Positions 1 to 8,079 of a stretch of DNA of 64,000 bases are shown here, one piece after another; position 1 is the first letter of the stretch, and the number at the start of each line of letters is the position of its first letter. Where the stretch lies: assembly GCF_001042695.1 (NCBI RefSeq), contig NZ_AP012334.1:124001-188000 (forward strand), in the 5' to 3' direction. The translations under genes were made by a program, and so were the position numbers. Below the pieces are notes generated by a model that had not been told where the DNA came from, searched no databases, and saw only the letters and a program-made list of their open reading frames with translations. This DNA comes from Scardovia inopinata JCM 12537. GTDB taxonomy: Bacteria > Actinomycetota > Actinomycetes > Actinomycetales > Bifidobacteriaceae.

Positions 1-540
1 AGCCCAGCCTTTATTTTTTCTGGCAAAACGCTCGATAGCTTCACGGTTGCTCTTGTGAGAGAATGAATATCCGCTAAGATACACTACATCACCTTCAGAC
101 AGATTAATTGATTCATATGTTTCAGGAGGAACCATAGTTTCTGCCCCGCGAGTCGAGACAAAAGTACGTTCGCCAGAAGGTTCAGTCATGGCTACGCAAT
201 AGCCTGTATCTATATTGGGCAGAGTTGGCCCTAACGTTTTTACTCCGATTTTATTTAGGGCTTCGACAGCCTTGTCAGCCATTGGTCCCGTTCCCAAAGC
301 ACCCATATATACCGCAGGCGCGTGGAACCGCCGTATGGCAGTGAGTACATTGTAACCGCCGCCAACACTTATATCGTTACTAGTTGCAAAGATATCCCCG
401 CCTCTTTCTGGCAGATGATCAATGTGAAGAGTCAGATCTACGATTACCTGTCCTAAGTGAAATACGCAAGGAGCGTGCGGAGAGGGAACAGCTTGTGCAG
501 CACTTGGCTGTAATGGAGCATCATGAGTTAAAGAATTCAT
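1..540 (-). CDS. PfkB/ribokinase-family sugar kinase, C-terminus cut by window edge
   Basis: The ATG at 540 opens 180 codons without a stop to base 1, so the gene continues outside the window. The visible part has the N-terminal ribokinase fold signature: a GGGYN motif (about residues 63-67) corresponding to the GGxxxN substrate-binding loop, then a TRGAE segment typical of PfkB kinases. The C-terminal DTxGAGD ATP/anion-hole motif would lie outside. It starts 9 bp after the permease stop, with an AAGGA ribosome site inside the permease end, so the two are translationally coupled. Family members phosphorylate ribose, nucleosides or other sugars with ATP in the cytoplasm. With an ADP-ribosylglycohydrolase-family protein and a permease in the same unit, phosphorylation of a sugar released from an N-glycoside is likely (inference). 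Substrate unknown; E. coli YegV is the positional counterpart. Confidence 0.88.
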   Translation of the reverse strand, partial: MNSLTHDAPLQPSAAQAVPSPHAPCVFHLGQVIVDLTLHIDHLPERGGDIFATSNDISVGGGYNVLTAIRRFHAPAVYMGALGTGPMADKAVEALNKIGVKTLGPTLPNIDTGYCVAMTEPSGERTFVSTRGAETMVPPETYESINLSEGDVVYLSGYSFSHKSNREAIERFARKNKGWA

Positions 541-549
541 GAGTAACCA

Positions 550-1998
550 CTAATCCTTAATTGTTTGACTTGTTTGTTTTAATCCGCCCAGTGCGGCGTA
601 AAGAATGCCTGAGAGGAGTAGGGAAACTATCCAGGCAAGACCATTTTTCCCAATTGTGGTTGAAGCTAGTGGTCCAGAAAACCAAATCTCATTTTTTGAA
701 ACTTGTGCCGTTACAAAAAGGAAACCAACGATAATTGCGGCCAACCAACTGATAAATGCTGGTAAATTGATTCCGTGCCAATACCAATACGATGATGTAG
801 GAGTAAGATCAAGCAAGCCATCAGGGTCGTATTGCTTTCGTCGGATCATATCAGTCAGGAATATTCCTGTCCAAGCGCTCAACGGAACGGCTAAGAGAGA
901 AATAAAGGTTACAAAAGGACCATAGAATCCACTTGAGCCGAGGGTGAAGTACAAAGCTCCGCTGGTAGTTACTACAACATCAAGGATAACAGCATAAACA
1001 CGAGGAATTCTGAAACCTAAAGTAATTGTAGTTAATCCCGCTGAATAAACTGAAAGGTTATTAGACATCAATAATCCTGCGAAAGCTGCTATGAGATAGG
1101 GTATTGAAACCCATGCCGGCAGCGCCATGCGTACTGCAGCGACAGGATCTGATGCAGTCGCAATTGATGAGTTTCCTGCGGTGAGAATAATTCCAAGACC
1201 AATGATTATGGTTAGGGGAATCCCTGCTCCAGTGGCAGCAACAAGAATCAATGAGTGAGATGAGACAGATGTTTTTTGGTATCGTGCCATGTCAGCACCA
1301 GAATTAACCCAACCTATACCTGTACCGGCGGCGATTGTACCGATTGCAATTAAGAAAGCACTCAACGATCCAGGTTTATTGCTTATAAACGATGCCCAAT
1401 TTACTGTAGTAGAGAGGTATATTGCAACAATCAGAGTGAGAGCTCCAAAAATATATGTAGCCCATTTCTGTACTGTTAGTATAAATGCATGTCCTGCAAC
1501 TGAGACAATAACCGTCAGCGCAACAAAAATTACAATGCAGAAGAAAGTTAGTACTGGTATCTTCTTTGCTTCTGCAGGAGTTCCAAAAATTATTGCGCTT
1601 AGTGACAAAAGTGCGAATGCACCAGTCATTGTATTGACAGTTTCCCATCCAAGGCGTGAAAGCAAAGCAACCAAGGTTGGGCCAATATTGCCTCGTACAC
1701 CAAAGATTGCGCGAGATAAGGTGAGAGATGGTGCCCCGCCATGTTTACCCGCGACAGAGATGAGTCCAACAAGCGCGAAAGAGCCGAATGATCCTAGAAT
1801 TGCCGCAAGTAAAGCTTGCCAAACATTAAGACCAAGGGCGACTAATGTTGCGCCAAGGGGTATCCCAAGAATAGAAATATTTGCAGCAAACCATACCCAG
1901 AATAACTGTGCAGGATTGCCATTGCGTTGATCCCTCGGAACTGGCTCAATGCCTCGTTGCTCAACACGGGAAAGAATCCCACCACTCTTCGTTGGCAT
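550..1998 (-). CDS. NCS1-family nucleobase/nucleoside permease
   Basis: A 482-residue protein with about 12 hydrophobic segments and a short cytosolic N-terminus. The stretch containing GIPLGATLVALGLNVWQAL, followed by a GGAPSLTLSRAIFGVRGN segment, is characteristic of NCS1 (cytosine/purine/uracil/allantoin/thiamine) cation symporters, where this loop helps form the substrate site. Length matches the family (420-500). It has an ATATCTCC-complement (GGAGATATT) ribosome site just before ATG 1998. It lies between the ADP-ribosylglycohydrolase-family gene (79 bp upstream) and the kinase (9 bp downstream), which suggests it brings in the compound those two process. Substrate cannot be read from the sequence; a base, a nucleoside or a modified nucleoside are all possible. 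Confidence 0.88.
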   Translation of the reverse strand: MPTKSGGILSRVEQRGIEPVPRDQRNGNPAQLFWVWFAANISILGIPLGATLVALGLNVWQALLAAILGSFGSFALVGLISVAGKHGGAPSLTLSRAIFGVRGNIGPTLVALLSRLGWETVNTMTGAFALLSLSAIIFGTPAEAKKIPVLTFFCIVIFVALTVIVSVAGHAFILTVQKWATYIFGALTLIVAIYLSTTVNWASFISNKPGSLSAFLIAIGTIAAGTGIGWVNSGADMARYQKTSVSSHSLILVAATGAGIPLTIIIGLGIILTAGNSSIATASDPVAAVRMALPAWVSIPYLIAAFAGLLMSNNLSVYSAGLTTITLGFRIPRVYAVILDVVVTTSGALYFTLGSSGFYGPFVTFISLLAVPLSAWTGIFLTDMIRRKQYDPDGLLDLTPTSSYWYWHGINLPAFISWLAAIIVGFLFVTAQVSKNEIWFSGPLASTTIGKNGLAWIVSLLLSGILYAALGGLKQTSQTIKD

Positions 1999-2077
1999 AA
2001 TATCTCCTTTGATTATTGTCAGATCATGTTTAAGTTATTAAGAGTGTGAAAAAGTGAAAATATTTTTTAAAGAAGTA

Positions 2078-3076
2078 TTATTTTCTTAGCTTTAATAAAG
2101 CAATAGCTAATGGTTCAAAGTTGAGTTGTGACACCTCCTTAACAGTTTGGACACTATCTTTTGGAAAGGCCTGGTCGCCCAAACAAGAGCCAAGCATTGC
2201 TCCGGACATTGCAGCAATGGTATCTGTATCTCCGCCCAATCCAGCAGCAGTATACAGGGCAGTTGCAGGTTCGTCAGCATATCTCCAGGTGAGCGCGAAT
2301 GCCGCAGGTATGGATTCATTAGCTTCAACGGAAGTTCCACATTCATTATGCAAGAAGTCAAAAAAAGCAGAATCTGAATCCTTGGCAGCGTGCGTGAGAG
2401 CAACTTTTGTACGAGCAAGGACATTCGCTTTTGGAGTCCATGCTCCTCTTTCAGGGAAAGAGTCAACTGTTTCTAGGCTTTCCGAAAGATTGTTATGAAC
2501 AGCACCACCTTCAATTCCATAGCTCACTGCAGTTGCGATTAAAGCTGCACTACAGAATCCATTAGTTGTATCGTGAGTGACTCTGCAAGATTCGTATACT
2601 CTATCTGCAAACTGTTCTAGATTTTTTAGAGAATTTGCAATGCCTACAGGCGTAACGCGCATAGCTGCACCGTTGGTGGTACCCGTCTTGCCTGTTTTTG
2701 TAATATCTCCCCCATTGCGCACTTGTTCAAGAGCTAACTTTGTGGAAGGTCCGAGTAAATCAAGTGATCCTTTTGCTCTCATATCATCTTCCCATTTAAG
2801 GAGAGTCGTAGCAAGAGATAGGGGATCAATGTGACCCTTACCGGTAATTATTAGTTGGCTAATAAGAATAGCCTGCTCTGTATCGTCTGTTATGGATCCT
2901 GCTGGAGTAGAAGGGGCAATAGGTTGGTAGGGGACAGCTTTATTAAGCCCGTGTATAGCTCCATATGCTTTTATTATGTCACTATTGCTCATACTTTGAG
3001 TCGGCATTCCCAGTGCATCGCCTAAAGCAAGGCCTGTCAGTGCGCCGATTGCTCGATCCTTAATTGATGGTGTCAT
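2078..3076 (-). CDS. ADP-ribosylglycohydrolase-family protein
   Basis: 332 residues from ATG 3076, chosen because AGGAGA sits just before it; a longer frame exists (to 3265) but lies wholly inside the regulator gene and its extra residues look non-coding. Both metal-binding signatures of the family are present: TDDTE at residues 63-67 and GGDTDT at 281-286, which hold the two Mg ions in DraG/ARH3-type enzymes. These enzymes cut N- or O-glycosidic bonds of ADP-ribose or, in some members, of nucleoside-like compounds. The gene overlaps the end of the GntR gene by 17 bp, so they are co-transcribed and coupled. In this kinase/permease context a catabolic role on an imported ribosyl compound is more likely than reversal of protein ADP-ribosylation (inference). 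Confidence 0.87.
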   Translation of the reverse strand: MTPSIKDRAIGALTGLALGDALGMPTQSMSNSDIIKAYGAIHGLNKAVPYQPIAPSTPAGSITDDTEQAILISQLIITGKGHIDPLSLATTLLKWEDDMRAKGSLDLLGPSTKLALEQVRNGGDITKTGKTGTTNGAAMRVTPVGIANSLKNLEQFADRVYESCRVTHDTTNGFCSAALIATAVSYGIEGGAVHNNLSESLETVDSFPERGAWTPKANVLARTKVALTHAAKDSDSAFFDFLHNECGTSVEANESIPAAFALTWRYADEPATALYTAAGLGGDTDTIAAMSGAMLGSCLGDQAFPKDSVQTVKEVSQLNFEPLAIALLKLRK

Positions 3077-3911
3077 TATCTCTCCTAAATTCGGTGTGTA
3101 GGGAAAAATGCTGAGGGTTGAGGTAAGAAACAACGTATTCGACAAGATCCTCATTTTCATTAAAACTTGCTTTACTAACAATAAGAAAATTATCTTTATC
3201 GCTTGCTTCCAACTGTTGTCTGTATTCTTCTGGAGCAAGCCCAACATGTGCATCCTGTACTCCACTCACTGGGACCATTCCTGCAGCTTGCATAGTAAGT
3301 GAAATAGAATCTCCTAATAATCCATGTTCCATGATCAGATCAAGAATTCTGTTTACTGGTAAAACAGAGATCTCAATAGAAACGGGGATGATCTTTTGTG
3401 CTGAATATGGAGTCTTATTTCTCTTGATTATTCTTCTTCGGACAATGCGATAGACATCATTTTCGACGCCATATGCGCGTTGCAGCTCTTCCGACGCAGG
3501 TTCGCGTGTACAAGATATAACTTCTGCCACAGTAGGAGATCCAGCCTGTGCGCTTGCTTCTGCCCAACCTTGCGGATTCTCCATGCTATGACCGTGGTAT
3601 GAAACAAAGCTTCCAACTCCGGGCTTGGTAACGACCAATCCTTTTTCTTTGAGGATATCCAATGCATTGCGCATAGTTCCTCGAGCAACTCCATGTTTGT
3701 GAGCTAAATCGAGTTCAGAGTCCAAACGATCGCCATCTTGGAGTATTCCTTTTAGTATTTGCTGCCCTATGTCTTCTGCAATTCGCTGGGATTGTAATTT
3801 TCGGTGCCCAGATGCATTCTGGGAAACTGGCCGGATCGAATTTTCGATAAGTGAATCAGAATCAATGATTCTACTCGGTGAATTCAAAGCTCCATTACTT
3901 TTAGGTTTCAT
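3060..3911 (-). CDS. GntR/HutC-family transcriptional regulator
   Basis: 283 residues. A winged-helix GntR domain occupies about residues 40-105 (QRIAEDIGQQILKG, then GVARGTMRNALDILKEKGLV and the wing GVGSF). The remainder resembles a UTRA ligand-binding domain as in HutC-type members. A 35-residue extension precedes the HTH, which is longer than usual. It is the first gene of the minus-strand unit, so it probably controls itself together with the permease, hydrolase and kinase, responding to the substrate or a phosphorylated product. The ATG lies only 7 bases after a TATACT -10 box, leaving no room for a ribosome site, so the transcript is predicted to be leaderless. E. coli YegW is the positional analogue. 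Confidence 0.9.
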   Translation of the reverse strand: MKPKSNGALNSPSRIIDSDSLIENSIRPVSQNASGHRKLQSQRIAEDIGQQILKGILQDGDRLDSELDLAHKHGVARGTMRNALDILKEKGLVVTKPGVGSFVSYHGHSMENPQGWAEASAQAGSPTVAEVISCTREPASEELQRAYGVENDVYRIVRRRIIKRNKTPYSAQKIIPVSIEISVLPVNRILDLIMEHGLLGDSISLTMQAAGMVPVSGVQDAHVGLAPEEYRQQLEASDKDNFLIVSKASFNENEDLVEYVVSYLNPQHFSLHTEFRRDNDTIN

Positions 3912-3913
3912 AC

Positions 3914-3958
3914 TTTGCAGTATAGTACCTGTTCATAAACTTGTCAATTTCCAGTATA
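3914..3958. repeat. 11-bp direct repeat bracketing the promoter (candidate GntR operator)
   Basis: On the plus strand tttgcagtata (3914-3924) and tttccagtata (3948-3958) differ by one base and lie 34 bp apart, about three helical turns. The first covers the -10 box and the second lies just upstream of the -35. This is the expected placement for a repressor that binds two faces-aligned sites. Assignment to the adjacent GntR protein is inference. Confidence 0.5.
3919..3947 (-). promoter_or_regulatory. sigma70-type promoter of the gntR unit
   Basis: Read on the minus strand: TTGACA (3947-3942), a 17-base spacer, TATACT (3924-3919), then 7 bases to the ATG of the regulator. The -35 is a perfect consensus match and the -10 differs at one position. 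It implies transcription starting at or next to the start codon. Confidence 0.85.
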
Positions 3959-4221
3959 TTTAAGCAGTAGCTTAATTTCTGCAAATTTCTTTGGAGAAAG
4001 AAGCATGTCTCCGAGACCAATGGTTATCGGCCTATGTACAATGGAAGTGGTCAATAAATACATTAAAAAAGCATTGATCGTTAAAAACTGGTGGGAAACA
4101 TCGATCTTCGGGTTTTATCACTGAAATTTCGACGCAATACCGAAGTTGCCGAAAATCAGTTATTAAGGCTTGACTATCGTTGTTTCTCCACCATTTATGT
4201 TCGCTTTCAAGGAGGAAAATC
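3948..4221. other. Divergent intergenic region, gntR unit / gldA
   Basis: AT-rich spacer between the minus-strand regulator unit and gldA. For gldA a weak candidate is TTGACT at 4170-4175 with ATTTAT at 4193-4198 (17-base spacer), and AAGGAGG at 4209-4215 is its ribosome site. No gene, tRNA or strong hairpin is seen. Confidence 0.4.
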
Positions 4222-5346
4222 ATGCGCACAGTTTTATGCTCACCCGGAACATATGTTCAGCAGGAGGGGGCCATCAAAACTCTGGCTGCTGAGTATGCAG
4301 CCGTCAGTCCATCTGAAGGCAGGAACGGGGCTTATATCATCGTGGATTCGGTAATTGATGGACTCTATCATGATGATATTGTGTCCAGTTTTACTTCCGG
4401 GTCAGATGACGGTCAAGCCACGCATGTCAAGTATAAGCTGGTTCTTTTTGGCGGTGAGTGCTCTGATGCTGAGATTCAGAAGCATGTAGCACAGCTGGAA
4501 GATGCGGATACGGTCATCGGAATTGGCGGCGGCAAAACGCTGGACACTGCAAAAGCTGTTGGTTACTACGGCAAGCGTCAGGCAATAATCGTTCCCACGG
4601 CTGCTTCCAGCGATGCCCCTTGCTCCCGGTTGTCTGTTGTCTATACAGATGACAGTCAGTTTGATCACTACCTTCCGCTGCCGCAGAATCCGGCGATGGT
4701 GCTGATGGATACAGATTTAATTTCCAAGGCACCAGCCCGCTTTCTCATTTCTGGCATTGGTGATGCTTTTGCGACCTACTATGAGGCTGCGGCTTGTGTT
4801 CAATCCAGCGCTATTACGATGACCGGCGGTCACGCGACCAATGCTGCTTTTGCGCTGGCTACCCTCTGCCACGATAATCTTCTGGCAGATGGAGTCAAGG
4901 CTGTGTCTGCAGTAAAAGCAGGCCTGAGGACTAAGGCAGTCGAAAACATTATCGAGACCAATACTTTGCTCTCGGGTTTGGGCTTTGAGTCCTGCGGCCT
5001 TGCGGCAGCACACTCGATTCACGATGGTCTTACTGCTCTTCCGGAAACACACTCTTACCTGCATGGAGAAAAAGTCGCCTTTGGGACCTTGGCACAAATG
5101 ATCATGGAAGATCGATCCCTGGATGAATTAACAGAAGTCTACCGCTTCTTCCGTGCAGTTGGTCTGCCAACTAACTTCAAAGGCATTGGTATTACAGATG
5201 TTTCCGATCAGCAGCTCCTGCAGGTCGGAGAGCTTGCTTGCGGTCCTAACGATACCATGGCTAATATGCCCTTCGCAGTTGAACCGATTGATGTTGCTCA
5301 TGCTCTCCGTGCGGCTGACGCTCTTGATTCTGTGATTAAGGATTAA
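4222..5346 (+). CDS. gldA: Glycerol dehydrogenase (iron-containing alcohol dehydrogenase superfamily)
   Basis: 374 residues from ATG 4222, preceded by AAGGAGG with 6-base spacing; an upstream ATG (4180) lacks a ribosome site. Oxidises glycerol to dihydroxyacetone with NAD (or the reverse). The NAD-binding segment IGGGKTLDTAKAVG lies at 101-114 and the family segment PTAASSDAPCSRLSVVY at 125-141. Metal ligands expected for GldA are visible: Asp181 (GDAFATYYEA), His264 (AAAHSIHDG) and His281 (LHGEKVAFG). Length is normal. The gene stands alone between a divergent regulator unit and a convergent membrane-protein gene, so it seems to be a single transcription unit. Confidence 0.95.
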   Translation: MRTVLCSPGTYVQQEGAIKTLAAEYAAVSPSEGRNGAYIIVDSVIDGLYHDDIVSSFTSGSDDGQATHVKYKLVLFGGECSDAEIQKHVAQLEDADTVIGIGGGKTLDTAKAVGYYGKRQAIIVPTAASSDAPCSRLSVVYTDDSQFDHYLPLPQNPAMVLMDTDLISKAPARFLISGIGDAFATYYEAAACVQSSAITMTGGHATNAAFALATLCHDNLLADGVKAVSAVKAGLRTKAVENIIETNTLLSGLGFESCGLAAAHSIHDGLTALPETHSYLHGEKVAFGTLAQMIMEDRSLDELTEVYRFFRAVGLPTNFKGIGITDVSDQQLLQVGELACGPNDTMANMPFAVEPIDVAHALRAADALDSVIKD

Positions 5347-5461
5347 AAATAGATTGATGAAAGAGTAAAGAGGCAACGGTATACGGAGGCTGAAACTGTC
5401 TCAAACTATTTCAGGTTCTAACAAACAGATACCTTAGATGCCTCTCATTGGTTCTTGAGAT

Positions 5462-5511
5462 AGATGTCTCTGGCGGCGCAAGGTAATAATTATGCATCGC
5501 CAGAGACATCT
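5462..5511. repeat. Perfect 14-bp inverted repeat with 22-base loop
   Basis: agatgtctctggcg (5462-5475) pairs exactly with cgccagagacatct (5498-5511). It lies in the 320-bp gap (5347-5666) between the converging ends of gldA and the membrane-protein gene. No clear T-run follows on either strand, so it is a possible factor-independent terminator only in a loose sense. The rest of that gap has a short AGTGC/GCACT hairpin with TTT at 5573-5589 and no recognisable gene. Confidence 0.6.
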
Positions 5512-5666
5512 TGGTCCTCAACGGCGGTAGTCTCATACTTCCAGGGTCGGTGATCCAACTTTAGATTTAGCCAGTGCTTCAGCACTTTTCAAGGTTAATT
5601 ATTCAGGGTTATTAATTATTGTTGTAGCTCCCGCTGTTCTCTGCTTCTGGCTTGAGTTTGACTGAA

Positions 5667-7187
5667 TTAATGTCTCCGTTTGATTGTTAAATATGCGGGA
5701 TCATTGAAGATAAAACTCAAATAACGTTTACACATCTCGTCATATCGAGATCGATAAGAAGGGTTTATGTCAAGATTTTCCAGGAGAGCCAAAAAATCAC
5801 AGAGCTGTAGCTGGTCTTCTTGATTGCTGACAAAATAAGTTTGGTTTTTCTGCCGAGTGGCTCTTCCATTTTCCTCTTTCTCTGATAGAAAAGCCATCAG
5901 TTCTTGAGAAGAGAAAGCTATCAGAGGGATGGCTCTGATACCGTGTTTCTTCGCTGTTTCTTTGGGCCGATAAAGAAGCTCAACGGGCTTACTAATCAAG
6001 CTGGGAGTAGTATTAGGCACTACAAGAGCACAATTCTTGATTTGTGTATACAAAGCATCAGCCTTATCCTGCAAGCCCGCCTGCTCTAGCCAACGTAGGA
6101 AGAAAAGGGCATGGGATTCTTCCAGCTGCTTCTGTTCTCTTTCTAACAGAGCCCATGAATCGTGGACTCTTCTTGCTGCTTGAAGTGTCTTATAGATAAG
6201 AATATAAATGATCAGATGAATAATAGTTCCAACTATGGTAAGGATTATATATTTTCTTTGCGCAGGTTCTGCTGTAACTTTTGCGTATGATGATTCACTG
6301 ATTATAAGTACCCATTGAGAAAGAAGATCTACAGGTATCACAACGGCGAGTAGCATAACTACTTGTATGATGGTTTCTGCCCGATTAGGTTTTGAGAGAG
6401 CTCTATTTTGCCAATTATTTAATATAGTTAAGTCCATAAAGTTGCCTAGAATGAACAGAATGAAGATTCCCACTACTATAATGTATGGCAGGTTGCTCAG
6501 TAGAGAAATCTGATATTGAAAAGAAAAAATTATTTCTGGCAGAAGTGTGAAAAATAAATAAAGAAAAAGCAATGCAATAACTTTTAGTATTGCCCAAGTA
6601 TTGGGTGAAAGATATTTTCGTCTATTAACTTCACTATCTCCTTCTAATACCGATTTCTTATAGAAGGCTGCATAATCTTCTCTTCTCTGTTCGCAGTTGT
6701 CTAAGGGAGTGCGTGAAAAATTAATCTGTAATGAAAAATAAAATATCGCTGAAAATGCACAACAAAGCCCACCACAGTAAACAATGCTTGTGGGATAGTC
6801 GAAACAGGAGAGAAGGTCAAACAGTACAAAACCCATAAAGAAAGCGGCAAAAGAATCTCCCCAAAACAGGAATGACAGGTAATCGTGTGAATAAGGGTTC
6901 TCTTTGCCATTAAAGACAATTGCGATAAGGATACCTACAAGTATGGCTAAAATGGCAACGAAAAGGCTGGGAAGTTGATTAATGTTCGCAGTTTTCTGTG
7001 AGTGCGGAATGAATGAAATAGAATTAGAATAGCTAGGAAAATTATCAATTATGATTCTTGCAATGTAGCCAAGACTGGCGGACAGTGCTGTAAGGAATAA
7101 TGAGGTTACGAGTCCCCGTGATTTTGCTGCAGATACCGTTTGAGGGAGCTTTGCATATTGTGGCTTATTTTTATTGTCAGTATTCAA
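5667..7187 (-). CDS. Multi-span membrane protein with cytosolic C-terminal region, unknown function
   Basis: I do not recognise a family. The frame can open at ATG 7205, but the codons that would follow (AAG GAG GTG) spell an excellent ribosome site placed 8 bases before TTG 7187, so 7187 is chosen (506 residues). About eight hydrophobic segments occupy the first two thirds. A soluble tail of about 170 residues follows, rich in Glu, Gln and Arg, beginning with a helical LLEREQKQLEESHALFFLRWLEQ-like stretch. No catalytic motif is seen. Neighbours are unrelated: gldA converges and a P60-like gene diverges. The AT-rich codon use resembles the regulator unit more than the central part of the window. 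Confidence 0.72.
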   Translation of the reverse strand: MNTDNKNKPQYAKLPQTVSAAKSRGLVTSLFLTALSASLGYIARIIIDNFPSYSNSISFIPHSQKTANINQLPSLFVAILAILVGILIAIVFNGKENPYSHDYLSFLFWGDSFAAFFMGFVLFDLLSCFDYPTSIVYCGGLCCAFSAIFYFSLQINFSRTPLDNCEQRREDYAAFYKKSVLEGDSEVNRRKYLSPNTWAILKVIALLFLYLFFTLLPEIIFSFQYQISLLSNLPYIIVVGIFILFILGNFMDLTILNNWQNRALSKPNRAETIIQVVMLLAVVIPVDLLSQWVLIISESSYAKVTAEPAQRKYIILTIVGTIIHLIIYILIYKTLQAARRVHDSWALLEREQKQLEESHALFFLRWLEQAGLQDKADALYTQIKNCALVVPNTTPSLISKPVELLYRPKETAKKHGIRAIPLIAFSSQELMAFLSEKEENGRATRQKNQTYFVSNQEDQLQLCDFLALLENLDINPSYRSRYDEMCKRYLSFIFNDPAYLTIKRRH

Positions 7188-7316
7188 TTTGTACACCTCC
7201 TTCATTTCTCATCTTTATCACTTAATATTATAATTATATTTGCCTTAATGGTAAATTTATTCGATATAAGGCAGTCTTTTGCTGCAGATGATAGTGAGGT
7301 TATGCGAGGTAACACT

Positions 7317-8069
7317 ATGAGCAACTCGACCGCAAAAGCGCCTTGTTTAGGCGAAGATACTTCAGCTGGGCGCTGGCAGACAGTACAGCTGGCTGATCTG
7401 AATGATGGCGACCTGCTTTTTGTTGCTGACCCGAGCGGGATGGGACAGGCTGTTCAGAAGTCAACCGGGCAGTTCAGCCATGTGGTTATATATTTCAAGG
7501 GATATGTCTATCATGCAGCCAGTCGGCGGGGTGTTGTTAAGGACCGTATCAAAGATTTTCTTGCAGAATTTGCCGGAATAACTGAGGCTGCTGAAATCTT
7601 TGGAGCTGACGGAAAAACCGGGACCGCCGGAATAACTGGAGTTACCGGAGCCACCAGATTTTTTGAATGCTCGGGAATACCCGATCAAGTGGATTCGAAT
7701 CAGGTTGGAGGAGTAGATCATTTTCAAGCTGAGCACCGACTATGCGCGGTATACCGATACCCCCAGATTGACGCTGTTTCTGTTCGGCGGCAGGCGGAGA
7801 ATCTCCTGGGCCAGCCCTACAACCGCACTTTCTTACCTGATGGACAGGGATTATATTGTTCCCAGTTTATAGCCACTATTCTGCCGATTTTTGACATGAT
7901 CCCCATGCGTTTTGATGACGGGAGCGGCAAAGACAGTGCTTCGGTTTCTGCCTACTGGCAGGATTACTTTGCCGATTTGGGTATATCTGTTCCGGTTGGA
8001 CAGCCAGGGACGAATCCGAATCAAATTGCGGCGTCGCCTCAATTGGTCTTTGTTGGGTGGCTTCTCTAG
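7317..8069 (+). CDS. Permuted papain-like (YiiX/NlpC-P60-type) cysteine hydrolase
   Basis: 250 residues from ATG 7317 with GAGGT six bases upstream; the longer frame to 7140 overlaps the divergent gene and lacks a ribosome site. The order of motifs fits the circularly permuted NlpC/P60 group: LNDGDLLFV (residues 29-36), catalytic-His candidate in FSHVVIY (His55), then catalytic-Cys candidate in LYCSQF (Cys181). Such enzymes are amidases or lipid/peptide hydrolases. No signal peptide is seen with this start, so it is probably cytosolic. Odd feature: residues about 98-113 form a short Gly-X-Thr-like run (GKTGTAGITGVTGAT) between the His and Cys motifs. A HAD phosphatase gene converges 10 bp beyond its stop. 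Confidence 0.7.
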   Translation: MSNSTAKAPCLGEDTSAGRWQTVQLADLNDGDLLFVADPSGMGQAVQKSTGQFSHVVIYFKGYVYHAASRRGVVKDRIKDFLAEFAGITEAAEIFGADGKTGTAGITGVTGATRFFECSGIPDQVDSNQVGGVDHFQAEHRLCAVYRYPQIDAVSVRRQAENLLGQPYNRTFLPDGQGLYCSQFIATILPIFDMIPMRFDDGSGKDSASVSAYWQDYFADLGISVPVGQPGTNPNQIAASPQLVFVGWLL

Positions 8070-8079
8070 AGGGGAGCTA

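Noticed and set aside
1289-1930. 213-residue open frame antisense to the NCS1 permease
   Set aside because: Composition mirrors the permease codons, with no ribosome site and no motif. The permease reading is clearly coding.
3077-3265. N-terminal extension of the ADP-ribosylglycohydrolase-family protein
   Set aside because: It overlaps conserved GntR coding sequence, and a strong ribosome site marks the start at 3076.
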